Of a stretch of 54,239 nucleotides of DNA, positions 18,129 to 25,544 are shown one piece after another. The position numbers and the translations under genes were made by a program. Source of the stretch: Fibrobacter sp. (GTDB taxonomy: Bacteria; Fibrobacterota; Fibrobacteria; Fibrobacterales; Fibrobacteraceae). The stretch's first letter is position 1. Every line of letters begins with the position of its first letter. The stretch lies in NCBI GenBank assembly GCA_017615055.1, contig JAGAAW010000094.1, positions 1 through 54,239 of the forward strand, given 5' to 3'. Below the pieces are notes generated by a model. It did not search any database. It was not told where the DNA came from and worked only from the letters and a program-made list of their open reading frames with translations.

Positions 18129-18680
18129 TCAAGGTAGTGTCTGGGCGTAGCCCGCGATGTCCTTCATCTCGTCGAGGGTGAGTTCGTCGTAGTACGCTTC
18201 CATGTTGCGGTCTTCGTCGCCGAAGTTCATCTGGTACCAGAACGTTGGCATGTCGTTGCGTGCCCGCTGCCCGATAAAGGCTGGGGCCCCCATGGGGTTG
18301 AAATTTATGCGGTGGCCGTCCTCGCCGTGGCAAGGCCTGCAGTTCTGGTAAAAGAGCTTTGCGCCGCGCTTGAGGTTCGCCCCCTTTATCTTGCCCTTCT
18401 TGTCGAGCAGTTTGTACACGAGGTATGCCATGCGCTTGTCCTCGCGGGTGAGCGTGTCTCCCGGTGACCCGGGTTCCGGCGCATTTACTGCCGGCGCATC
18501 TTTAGAAACATCTTTAGCCGCGGCATCCTTGACCTGCGAATTACCCTGCGAACCATCTTTAGCCTGCGACTTTGCCTGCGCGACCTGCGTCGCTCCCGGG
18601 GTATCCCCGGCAGTTACCGCTGCCGCCCCGTAGAGGGTGGCGAGCAATCCCGCGATAAACAGTGTCTTGCGCATCTGCAT
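18129..18680 (-). CDS. Periplasmic monohaem c-type cytochrome
   Basis: A 183-residue exported protein. After a signal peptide (start MQMRKTLFIAGLL) comes a low-complexity Ala/Lys/Asp/Gln linker of about 65 residues. A class I cytochrome c domain follows: a single CRPCH haem site in LFYQNCRPCHGEDG, and downstream methionines (NPMGAPAFIG, NDMPTFWYQM) that could be the axial ligand. The C-terminus ends in the usual helix LDEMKDIAGYAQTLP. Start choice: ATG 18680 lies 4 nt after a TATATTCT -7 box; ATG 18674 is the alternative. The gene is divergent from the CE2 esterase gene. The electron partner is unknown. Confidence 0.8.
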   Translation of the reverse strand: MQMRKTLFIAGLLATLYGAAAVTAGDTPGATQVAQAKSQAKDGSQGNSQVKDAAAKDVSKDAPAVNAPEPGSPGDTLTREDKRMAYLVYKLLDKKGKIKGANLKRGAKLFYQNCRPCHGEDGHRINFNPMGAPAFIGQRARNDMPTFWYQMNFGDEDRNMEAYYDELTLDEMKDIAGYAQTLP

Positions 18681-18684
18681 GCAG

Positions 18685-18692
18685 AGAATATA
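18685..18692 (-). promoter_or_regulatory. -7 box (TATATTCT) 4 nt before a start codon
   Basis: On the minus strand TATATTCT is followed by CTGC and then ATG at 18680. The 22-bp repeats begin 15 bases behind this box. Confidence 0.42.
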
Positions 18693-18707
18693 AAAAACGC
18701 GCGGTCC

Positions 18708-18773
18708 GCGCAGTTCGTATCCCTGCAAAGCGCGGTTCGTAACCCCGCGAATTGCGGTTTGTAAATCCGTGGG
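18708..18773. repeat. Three 22-bp tandem repeats between divergent promoters
   Basis: Units are 18708-18729, 18730-18751 and 18752-18773. The first two match at 18 of 22 positions; the third matches the second at 14 of 22. The shared core is GCGGTTCGTAA-like (GYGCRGTTYGTA). The period is close to two helical turns, so equivalent bases lie on one face of the DNA, as expected for a series of operator sites. Confidence 0.6.
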
Positions 18774-18798
18774 CCTGCTTGCCCGCAAAAGAACTTTC

Positions 18799-18806
18799 TA
18801 CCTTGT
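18799..18806 (+). promoter_or_regulatory. -7 box (TACCTTGT) 5 nt before a start codon
   Basis: TACCTTGT is followed by TTCCC and the ATG at 18812, with no ribosome site between. The tandem repeats end 25 bases upstream of the box. Confidence 0.42.
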
Positions 18807-18811
18807 TTCCC

Positions 18812-19876
18812 ATGAATACAAATCTTTTCTTGCCGGTCGCCTTCGTGCTCGCCGCCACCGTATATGGAGGTGCATCCATGCCTATCGATAAAGAATCCCT
18901 CGCCCTGAACGGCCGCTGGTCCGTACAGGAATCCTGCCTGTGTGCGAGTGCGCCCGCGGCGTCGCTCGCGTTCAATGCGATTGCAAGCGAGGTCACGTTC
19001 GACATAGAGGGCGAGGCGCGTTTCCGCTTCTATATCGACGGCAAGCCGCAGAAGTACTTTACGGTGACCGACCGCAAGAAGGAAAAGCTTGCGACCCCGA
19101 AGGATAACAAGCCGCACACGTACCGTCTCGTGAAGGTGAGCGAGTCTAACCCGGGTAAGATCTGCATTCACGGTATCGACCTCGGGAAGAAGGGTTCCTT
19201 TGCCGAGAAGCCGAAGGCGTCTAGCCGCCGCATCGAGTTTATCGGGGATTCCTTCACGGTCGGATACGGCGTGGAAGGCAAGGGCCCCGAGGACGGCACC
19301 CCGTTCGAGAAGACGAACGCCTCCAAGAGCTATGCCTTCTTGCTGGCCGAGGGATACAAGGCCGACTATCAGGTGAATGCGGTGAGTGGTCGTGGGCTTG
19401 TGCGCAACTATGCGAACATCGTGCCGGAATGGACGCTTGAGACCTTGTACGAATATACGATGATGGGCGCTCCCGAGCAGGACCCTAATACCGAACGCTG
19501 GGACTTTAGCACGTTCCATCCGCAGGTAGTGGTCGTATTCGTGGGTATCAACGATTTTCAGGGCGAGCCCCCGTATGCGGATGCGGACAAGTTCAAGGCG
19601 GCATACGCCAAGCTCCTGGACAAACTGCGTGCCCTGCACCCCGGCGTAAAGTTCGTGCTTGTTTCCACGAAGACATGGCCGAACGACTCCCTGACACCCG
19701 TGGTCGAGAGCATCTACAACGACCAGAAGGCGGCGGGCCACAACGACCTTATGTATAAACTAGTTTACACGGAGAACACCGCTCTGCACGGGCATCCGAG
19801 CGAAAACTCCCAAAAGGAACTCGCGAATACGCTTAGACCCCTTGTTGGGCGCCTAGGCGGGTGGCTTTCGCGCTAA
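18812..19876 (+). CDS. CE2-type SGNH acetyl esterase, secreted
   Basis: A 354-residue secreted esterase likely to remove acetyl groups from plant polysaccharides such as xylan or mannan. A signal peptide is followed by an N-terminal beta domain (about 25-135) and an SGNH/GDSL domain. Motifs match carbohydrate esterase family 2: EFIGDSFTVGYGVEG with nucleophile Ser147, then NASKSYAFLLAE, VSGRGLVRNY, VVFVGINDFQG and the catalytic-His block LHGHPSENSQK with His328. CE2 enzymes commonly use a Ser-His pair without an acidic residue. An upstream in-frame ATG at 18752 would put 20 non-signal residues in front of the signal peptide and run through a repeat, so I reject it. Confidence 0.82.
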   Translation: MNTNLFLPVAFVLAATVYGGASMPIDKESLALNGRWSVQESCLCASAPAASLAFNAIASEVTFDIEGEARFRFYIDGKPQKYFTVTDRKKEKLATPKDNKPHTYRLVKVSESNPGKICIHGIDLGKKGSFAEKPKASSRRIEFIGDSFTVGYGVEGKGPEDGTPFEKTNASKSYAFLLAEGYKADYQVNAVSGRGLVRNYANIVPEWTLETLYEYTMMGAPEQDPNTERWDFSTFHPQVVVVFVGINDFQGEPPYADADKFKAAYAKLLDKLRALHPGVKFVLVSTKTWPNDSLTPVVESIYNDQKAAGHNDLMYKLVYTENTALHGHPSENSQKELANTLRPLVGRLGGWLSR

Positions 19877-19943
19877 AAGTCTGTGCTTTTTTCACATAAT
19901 ATTTTATTTTTTATCCACAAGGGTTATTGGAAGGAAAAATATT

Positions 19944-21275
19944 ATGTCTAGGATAATGGAAAAGATATATGCCCTTTTCAGGATGAATATCCTGATTTTC
20001 GTGTTGCTTGCCGCGACGGTTATAGCCCTTTTTGCCTACCAGAACGGCCTGGACGATATCGTTTTCCTGAACCTTTCTGACTACCCCTACGTGATTGCCG
20101 AGACGGACAGTGCCGACGGCGGTTCCTCGGCGGTGGCTATTTCGCGTACGGATTCCTCCATTATCGTGGACTACGAACTGAAGGAAGGCTATGCCTACCC
20201 GTATGCGGGCGTCAAGATTCTGCTTGGTGACGGCAAGACCAAGGGCCGTGACTTCTCCAAGTTCGACAGCATCTTCGTGTGGGTCAAGCCCCGCGGCGAA
20301 GGTACGGTGCGTATCTACTTCCGCGGCTACGATGCGGACTTCTACCGTGAAGGCGACGAGGGCTCCCTCAAGTTCAACGAGGTGGAGTTCTTCCCGCTCG
20401 AGGAGACCTATCCGGCGGTGTTCGTCCCCGGCGAGTTCCGCGTGGCATCCTGGTGGGTCGCCCAGAACGAGATCAACGTGCACAAGGCGCGCGTAGACCT
20501 TTCCAACATCCCGCTTATCGAAATCCAGACGGGTACCAACGCCCCGCTCGGCTACGGTACGCTTGAGATCCGCGGGTTCTGCTTCAAGGGCAAGAAGATT
20601 TCGAAGGTGGACCTCGTGACCATCCTGGTGGCGCTCTGGTTCGTGACCTTCCTCATCATTCTCGTTATCCGCTTCTTTGACTACAACCGCGAGCGCGCGG
20701 CCAACCGCAAGAAGCAGGAAGAACTCAAGAAGTACCTGGCCGCCCTCGAGATCGAGAAGAGTGAGTACGAGAAGTCCAGCCGTACCGACCCGCTGACGGG
20801 TTGCCTCAACCGCGCCGGCTTCGGTAGCGTGCTCCTGCGCGAACAGGAAAACCTGACCAAGAATGGCAGTCCGGTCTCGTTCGTGCTGCTCGACATTGAC
20901 CATTTCAAGGAAGTGAACGACACCTATGGCCACAACGTGGGCGACGAGGTGCTCGTGAACCTCACCAAGCTTATCCAGGGCAAGATCCGTAACAGCGATA
21001 GCCTGGTGCGCTGGGGTGGCGAGGAATTCGTTATCCTGTGCGGCGAGACGCCTATCCAGAACGCGCAGTTCCTGGCCGAAAAGCTCCGCGTGGCTATCGA
21101 GAACACACAGCTCATTACCCAGCAGCGTATCACCTGCTCGTTCGGTATTTCCGAGATGATGCCGGGCGAAGACCCGAAGCGCCTGTTCGAGCGTGCGGAC
21201 AAGGCCCTGTATGCCTCCAAGGAAGGCGGCCGCAACCGCGTGACGAGTGCGACCTACCGTCGCCAGACCCGCTAG
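19944..21275 (+). CDS. GGDEF diguanylate cyclase with periplasmic jelly-roll-like sensor
   Basis: A 443-residue inner-membrane protein predicted to make cyclic di-GMP. Transmembrane helices lie at about 14-32 and 226-248. The periplasmic part between them is beta-rich (YAYPYAGVKILLGDGKTKGR, FDSIFVWVKPRGEGTVRIYF, GYGTLEIRGFCF) and resembles CBM11/CIA30-like jelly rolls, though this is weak by eye. A short coiled linker (KKQEELKKYLAALEIEKSEY) leads to the GGDEF domain, with RTDPLTGCLNRAGF, LDIDHFKEVNDTYGHNVGD and the active-site variant GGEEF (358-362). The inhibitory I-site R349-x-x-D352 precedes it by five residues. Activity is therefore probably intact and product-inhibited. GGAAGG 9 nt before the ATG supports the start. 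Confidence 0.85.
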   Translation: MSRIMEKIYALFRMNILIFVLLAATVIALFAYQNGLDDIVFLNLSDYPYVIAETDSADGGSSAVAISRTDSSIIVDYELKEGYAYPYAGVKILLGDGKTKGRDFSKFDSIFVWVKPRGEGTVRIYFRGYDADFYREGDEGSLKFNEVEFFPLEETYPAVFVPGEFRVASWWVAQNEINVHKARVDLSNIPLIEIQTGTNAPLGYGTLEIRGFCFKGKKISKVDLVTILVALWFVTFLIILVIRFFDYNRERAANRKKQEELKKYLAALEIEKSEYEKSSRTDPLTGCLNRAGFGSVLLREQENLTKNGSPVSFVLLDIDHFKEVNDTYGHNVGDEVLVNLTKLIQGKIRNSDSLVRWGGEEFVILCGETPIQNAQFLAEKLRVAIENTQLITQQRITCSFGISEMMPGEDPKRLFERADKALYASKEGGRNRVTSATYRRQTR

Positions 21276-21277
21276 CC

Positions 21278-21655
21278 ATGCCCTGCAAAATTTTCCCCCT
21301 GCTGGTTGTTGCACTTGCTGCCCTGCTTGCGGTGTCGTGTGCCCGCAAGGAGCCGGAGGTGGATTTCAAGCCCATACAGCTGAACTGGCGTGCACTATCG
21401 GAGGCGGCGGACGCCCACCCCGGGAAGGACGCCTGCGTGATATCAATCACGTCGCAGGTCATGCGCGAAAAACTGGTCCGGGAGTCGCAGTTCGAGTCCC
21501 TCGACTACGATGTCGACTTCGATATCAAGGGCGAAAACCTTGAATTTAAGGGAATTTGCAAGAATTCCGGGGCGGAAGGTGCCACCGAGTGCAGGTTTAC
21601 AGCCGTTTGCTCCGGCGCCGAAAATGTCGTTGTAAATTTTCACAACGGAGACTAG
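21278..21655 (+). CDS. Small lipoprotein of unknown function
   Basis: A 125-residue lipoprotein: MPCKIFPLLVVALAALLAVSC gives a lipobox at LAVSC (Cys21). The mature part has one predicted helix (LNWRALSEAADAH) and two or three strands, with cysteines in DACVI, GICKNSG, TECRF and AVCSGA that could form disulfides. I recognise no family. The start follows the GGDEF stop after 2 bases, so it is likely co-transcribed with it and may be an envelope partner of that sensor. Confidence 0.6.
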   Translation: MPCKIFPLLVVALAALLAVSCARKEPEVDFKPIQLNWRALSEAADAHPGKDACVISITSQVMREKLVRESQFESLDYDVDFDIKGENLEFKGICKNSGAEGATECRFTAVCSGAENVVVNFHNGD

Positions 21656-21696
21656 CCGCGGCTACTACCTTTCAGGCCGCGATAGTTTTATTTTTA

Positions 21697-21722
21697 AGGT
21701 ATTGGCAGGCATTGCCTTACCT
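21697..21722. promoter_or_regulatory. Imperfect inverted repeat upstream of TIGR02147 gene
   Basis: AGGTA-TT-GGCA (21697-21707) is mirrored by TGCC-T-TACCT (21713-21722). It lies 36 bases before the GTG start and could be an operator or hairpin. Its sequence differs from the palindrome upstream of the second paralogue. Confidence 0.35.
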
Positions 21723-21757
21723 ATTGTATTGTGGGATGTAACGACAAGGATGATTCT

Positions 21758-22594
21758 GTGAAACCGATTTTCGAATATACAGACTACCGTGAATGGATCC
21801 GCGACGCGTTTGATGACTTCAAACAGCGCAAGACCGTCATATCCTGGCGCTACATGGCAATGAAACTCGGGGCCGACCCGGGCAACCTTCTCCGCGTGTC
21901 GCAGGGGAAGATCCACCTGACTCTCTCGCTCGTGAAGCCGATGGCCGAGTTCTTCGAACTCGACGAGAAGGAGACCGCCTACTGGACCGAACTCGTGTGC
22001 TTTGGCCGTGCCAAGACCGATGCCGAGGCCCTGAACCATTACGAAAAGATGCAGATCCTCAAGGGTATCCCCCTGAAGAGGCTCGCGAAGAAGGAACTCG
22101 AGTTCTACCGTCACTGGTACTGCAATTCTATACGCTCGATTATAGGCATTTGCCGGTTCAAGGACGACTACGAGGGGCTTGCGGAGTGTTGTACGCCCCC
22201 GATTACGGTGGAAGAGGCAAAGAGTGCCGTAAAACTTTTGTATGATTTAAACATGATCTCGAAGGATAGGGACGGGTACTGGAAGGTGAATGACACCTTC
22301 GTGAGCACTGGTGGCAACTGGCGCTCCGAGGCCGTGCGTACGTTCCAGAAAGAGACTATCCGCCTTGCGGGCGAATCGCTCGAACGCCACACGCCGCCGC
22401 TGCGTGACATCAGCACGGTGACCATGACGTTCAACATGGACGATATCGCGCTTATCCGTGAAAAGATCAAGGAATTCCGTAGCGAACTGTTGCGCCTGTC
22501 GCAGGAAGGCGATGGCGACGATACGGTGTTCCAGTTGAATGTTCAGTTGTTCCCGATAGGGTTTGCGAAGAAACTGCAGGAGAAGGAAAAATGA
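21758..22594 (+). CDS. TIGR02147 family putative transcriptional regulator (copy 1)
   Basis: A 278-residue member of the Fibrobacter-rich TIGR02147/DUF4423 family. The N-terminus (IFEYTDYREWIRDAFDDFKQ) precedes a helix-turn-helix-like segment (SWRYMAMKLGADPGNLLRVS). The C-terminus shares with the second copy the pattern TVTMTFNMDDIALIREKIKEF followed by VFQLNVQLFPI. A GTG start at 21758 is chosen because it aligns with MKPI of the paralogue at 46936 and has AAGGA 7 nt upstream; the longer GTG at 21731 has neither support. DNA binding is inferred. It overlaps the lipoprotein gene by ATGA, suggesting coupled expression. Confidence 0.8.
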   Translation: MKPIFEYTDYREWIRDAFDDFKQRKTVISWRYMAMKLGADPGNLLRVSQGKIHLTLSLVKPMAEFFELDEKETAYWTELVCFGRAKTDAEALNHYEKMQILKGIPLKRLAKKELEFYRHWYCNSIRSIIGICRFKDDYEGLAECCTPPITVEEAKSAVKLLYDLNMISKDRDGYWKVNDTFVSTGGNWRSEAVRTFQKETIRLAGESLERHTPPLRDISTVTMTFNMDDIALIREKIKEFRSELLRLSQEGDGDDTVFQLNVQLFPIGFAKKLQEKEK

Positions 22595-24240
22595 AAAAGT
22601 TGCTTCTTCTAGTACCGGTCGCTCTTGCTACCTGGTTCTGCTCTTCTGCAACTGACGATATTGCGAAGGGCCCCGGGAGCGAGACAACTAACGGACTTGC
22701 GCTCGTTGACGGCAAGCCCGCATCCTACGCGTCTGTCGCATTGCGTAAGGTGGACTTCAAGGCGGCCCAGGCCGTGGAAGAAAATGCGCTTGTCGTGGCC
22801 GATGCGTATGCCGACGAGAATGGCCTGTTTGACGTGAAGGTACCGGCCGATGGCAAGTACCGCCTGACCGTGGTCCATGACGGCGTCGCATTCTCGAAGA
22901 TTGTTACCCACGGCGACTTTGCAGAAACCGAAGGTGCTGTTACCGATACGGTGAACCTGGTGGCGACCGCCCTTATGGCGGGTGTCGTGGACGTGCCCGA
23001 GGGCAATTCCAATGTCTGGGTGGGCGTGCTCGGTACCGACGTGCTCGTGAAGAGCGATTCCAACGGCTGGTTCGCGTTCCCGGCATTGCCGGCAAACGAT
23101 ACCCTGCGCCTGTACTTTGTGGACGGCGACTACGAGGAATCCCTCGGCGAAGAGACCCTGTACATGAAACCCCGTGAATCCGTGCTGAAGGATTACCGCA
23201 CTCCGGACCCCGATGAGGGCAAGGTTGTGGTGCTTCAGAAGGATGGCACTCCGGCCGCATACGCGACGGTCGCCCTCCGTGCCGCCGATGCGAAGGCGGA
23301 AGATTACGTTGTCCAGAACATGATGGTGGATTCCGATATCCGCACCGATGAGAACGGCAAGTTTACCATGGAATGGCCCGAGAAGGGGGAATACCGCCTG
23401 ACGGTCGTTTCTGACGGGTTTGCATTCTCGAAGGTCTACGATGCTGAAGATCTCCCCGAACTTGATACCATCAAGCTTTCTGCGACCGCATCTGTTTCGA
23501 GTAAAGTAACGCTCCGCTCGTCCGATGAGTTCCTCTGGGTGGGTGTCTACGGGCTCGATGTCCTGGTGAAGACGAACGATGTGGGCGCCTACGTGCTTCC
23601 GAGCGTGCCTGCAGGCGATTCGCTCCCGATCTACTTTGTTACCGCCGATAGCCTGAACGAACTCTATGCGGAATGGAATACTGCAGCGGAACCCAATAGC
23701 ACGCAGTTCCTGAACCCGGTGAAGGTCCTGCAGGATTTCGAGAGCGATGGCGAAGGCTGGTACCTGAATACGGATAGCCTCAAGAAGGGTACCGAAATCA
23801 AGCCTGCGCAGAACGTGAAGGACGGTATCGTTTACGATTCGACCCGCAAGTCGAACGTGTTCCACGGCACATACAAGCTTGCCAACGATGATTATGCCTG
23901 GGCGCTTGTGGGAACCGCGTTTGAACACAACATGAAGTTCTCCGAGATCGACTCCGTGGTGTTCTACGCGAAGGGCAATGGAAACATCAGGCTTTCGCTG
24001 GAAAACTATGTGGACCCGAGCAAGAACCTGAAGGCTGCAACCGAGTGGATTTCGCTCTCTAAGGATTGGAAGCGCATTAGCGTGAATCCGGCGGAACTCT
24101 GCGTGGGTGTCGCAACGACGGAATCCTGCTTCACTTCGTGGAGCGCCGTCAAGAGCTGGGTGAAGCAGTTCCACATCTTTGTGCAGGACGGCTCCGAGTT
24201 CTACATCGACGATGTGACCCTCTACGGCGCACTGTTCTAG
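22591..24240 (+). CDS. Lipoprotein with duplicated beta domain and C-terminal jelly-roll-like module
   Basis: A 549-residue predicted lipoprotein (TWFC, Cys17, a weak lipobox). Residues about 30-200 and 205-370 are tandem copies of one unit. Each has a carboxypeptidase-regulatory-like strand set (KPASYASVALRKVDF / TPAAYATVALRAADA, then GKYRLTVVHDGVAFSK / GEYRLTVVSDGFAFSK, then VWVGVLGTDVLVKSDSNGWF / LWVGVYGLDVLVKTNDVGAY). The last 180 residues start VKVLQDFESDGEGWYLN and end SEFYIDDVTLYG, the pattern of CBM11-like carbohydrate-binding jelly rolls. It is coupled to the TIGR02147 gene upstream. Likely surface-exposed; ligand unknown. Confidence 0.7.
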   Translation: MKKLLLLVPVALATWFCSSATDDIAKGPGSETTNGLALVDGKPASYASVALRKVDFKAAQAVEENALVVADAYADENGLFDVKVPADGKYRLTVVHDGVAFSKIVTHGDFAETEGAVTDTVNLVATALMAGVVDVPEGNSNVWVGVLGTDVLVKSDSNGWFAFPALPANDTLRLYFVDGDYEESLGEETLYMKPRESVLKDYRTPDPDEGKVVVLQKDGTPAAYATVALRAADAKAEDYVVQNMMVDSDIRTDENGKFTMEWPEKGEYRLTVVSDGFAFSKVYDAEDLPELDTIKLSATASVSSKVTLRSSDEFLWVGVYGLDVLVKTNDVGAYVLPSVPAGDSLPIYFVTADSLNELYAEWNTAAEPNSTQFLNPVKVLQDFESDGEGWYLNTDSLKKGTEIKPAQNVKDGIVYDSTRKSNVFHGTYKLANDDYAWALVGTAFEHNMKFSEIDSVVFYAKGNGNIRLSLENYVDPSKNLKAATEWISLSKDWKRISVNPAELCVGVATTESCFTSWSAVKSWVKQFHIFVQDGSEFYIDDVTLYGALF

Positions 24241-24253
24241 CCCCGCGTTTGTC

Positions 24254-24281
24254 ATTGCGAGCCTCGTAGAGGCGCGGCAAT
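24254..24281. repeat. REP-like palindromic element
   Basis: ATTGCGA-GCCTC (24254-24265) faces GAGGC-GCGGCAAT (24269-24281) around GTA. The wording (CATTGCGAGCC...GGCAATC) is typical of dispersed palindromes found many times per genome. It lies just before the terminator of the lipoprotein gene. Confidence 0.55.
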
Positions 24282-24298
24282 CGCGAACCTGCATTGTC

Positions 24299-24326
24299 AT
24301 CCCCGCGTAGGCGGGGATCTTTTTTT
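24299..24326 (+). terminator. Intrinsic terminator
   Basis: ATCCCCGC (24299-24306) and GCGGGGAT (24311-24318) form a perfect 8-bp stem with loop GTAG, followed by C and seven Ts. It ends the TIGR02147-lipoprotein operon. Confidence 0.85.
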
Positions 24327-24373
24327 ATAACCATTCTAAGCCCTTCACTATTGTACCGGACTTTTAATTTGTA

Positions 24374-24381
24374 TATATTTT
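24374..24381 (+). promoter_or_regulatory. -7 box (TATATTTT) 8 nt before a start codon
   Basis: TATATTTT in an AT-rich stretch is followed by AGTACGCT and the ATG at 24390. There is no Shine-Dalgarno sequence. Confidence 0.42.
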
Positions 24382-24389
24382 AGTACGCT

Positions 24390-25544
24390 ATGTTTAGGAA
24401 GATTTTTCTAGTTCTTCTAATTTTCCAGGTATCCTTTGCGATGGACCCTTCTATCGTGAAGGTTCTTTCAGTAGAAAAAACAGTGGCGGAATACTGTGCC
24501 GAAATCCTGAATGACAGTACGTACCGTCCCCTGCTTATCAAGGACTTGGACGAGCCTATAAAAAAATGGGACTATCCGAAGGAAATCCCCTGTAAGCAAA
24601 CTCCGTGCGAAGCCAAATGGGAAACAGAAAGCAAGCTCTTTTTTCCGAATGATATCCGTTGTCAGGATGGCAAGCTTGTTGGCGGCCTTTGTGGTGGTGG
24701 AGGAGGTATTACAACCTGTATTCATTGCCCGTACAGTCCAATTGAACTTGCGCGGATCAAGAACGTGAAGTTGCAAGGAAGTAAAGTGGATGGAGGCGAC
24801 AGGTGCTCCGGTGACCGATGGTATCTGCGGAACGTGCGCGAGACCCTGAAGGCATTTTACGGCAAGACATTCAGGGGCGAATGGACCGGAGAGTGGGAAA
24901 TCCATAACAATGCGGAACTCCCGCAGATGAAGGTTAATTTTTCGGCACGGCTTGTGGGTGAATGCAGCGATACCATGCCGGCTCTGGACTATTGCGTGGC
25001 AGGCGGCAAGAATGCGGAACTCTACCTGTTGAACCGTTACGACAACCTGCCGGAACCCCGTTTTGTCGATAAGAACGACAAGATGGAATGCGAGGGAGCG
25101 ATGCGCGTGGAAAAATCGTATGAGATGGATTTCGGAACGTATGGGAAGCGGATGCTAGCGCATTTTGTGGAAGAGGATACCTGCCATGCGACAAGCAAGA
25201 TTGCGGCAAAGGTCTACATGCCCATACCGCAGCATATCGATGCGCAAGTCCTCAAGGGAATACCTGCAAAGAGCCTGTACGGCAAAACGTTTCTCGTGAC
25301 GTCGAAGAATTCCTTGAACTGCAATTTTGATACGGTCGAGAGAAATGTACGTTTTGGAGTGCGCGTTGTGGGCAAGTGCAGCAAGCGCGACATGCAGGGG
25401 AAGAAAAAGCTGAACATCTTTGAATTGGAGCAGGTCGAAGAAGTAGAGGCATATGGACACTCCATTGTCAAATCTTGGGACAAGTGCGGGGAAGGCTATG
25501 TCTGCCCGGCAAAGTGTATCGAAGTGAAGGACTTGCTAAAATGA
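24390..25544 (+). CDS. Exported cysteine-containing protein, unrecognised family (tandem paralogue A)
   Basis: A 384-residue protein with a short signal peptide (MFRKIFLVLLIFQVSFA). I recognise no family. Two internal segments share one pattern: FYGKTFRGEWTGEWEI...FSARLVGECSDT and LYGKTFLVTSKNSLNC...FGVRVVGKCSKR. Each is a [F/L]YGKxF strand followed about 30-40 residues later by [R/V]-L/V-VG-[E/K]-C. The next gene carries the same pattern, so the pair are paralogues. Cysteines are frequent (CKQTPCEAKW, GLCGGGGGITTCIHCP). Codon use is AT-richer than most of the window. The genes overlap by ATGA. Confidence 0.6.
   Translation: MFRKIFLVLLIFQVSFAMDPSIVKVLSVEKTVAEYCAEILNDSTYRPLLIKDLDEPIKKWDYPKEIPCKQTPCEAKWETESKLFFPNDIRCQDGKLVGGLCGGGGGITTCIHCPYSPIELARIKNVKLQGSKVDGGDRCSGDRWYLRNVRETLKAFYGKTFRGEWTGEWEIHNNAELPQMKVNFSARLVGECSDTMPALDYCVAGGKNAELYLLNRYDNLPEPRFVDKNDKMECEGAMRVEKSYEMDFGTYGKRMLAHFVEEDTCHATSKIAAKVYMPIPQHIDAQVLKGIPAKSLYGKTFLVTSKNSLNCNFDTVERNVRFGVRVVGKCSKRDMQGKKKLNIFELEQVEEVEAYGHSIVKSWDKCGEGYVCPAKCIEVKDLLK

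Noticed and set aside
18708..18773. Possible CRISPR array
   Set aside because: Three imperfect 22-bp units directly abutting, with no spacers and no cas genes nearby.
24241..24389. Possible small RNA or tRNA gene
   Set aside because: No cloverleaf or anticodon arm; the sequence is accounted for by a REP-like palindrome, a terminator and a promoter.
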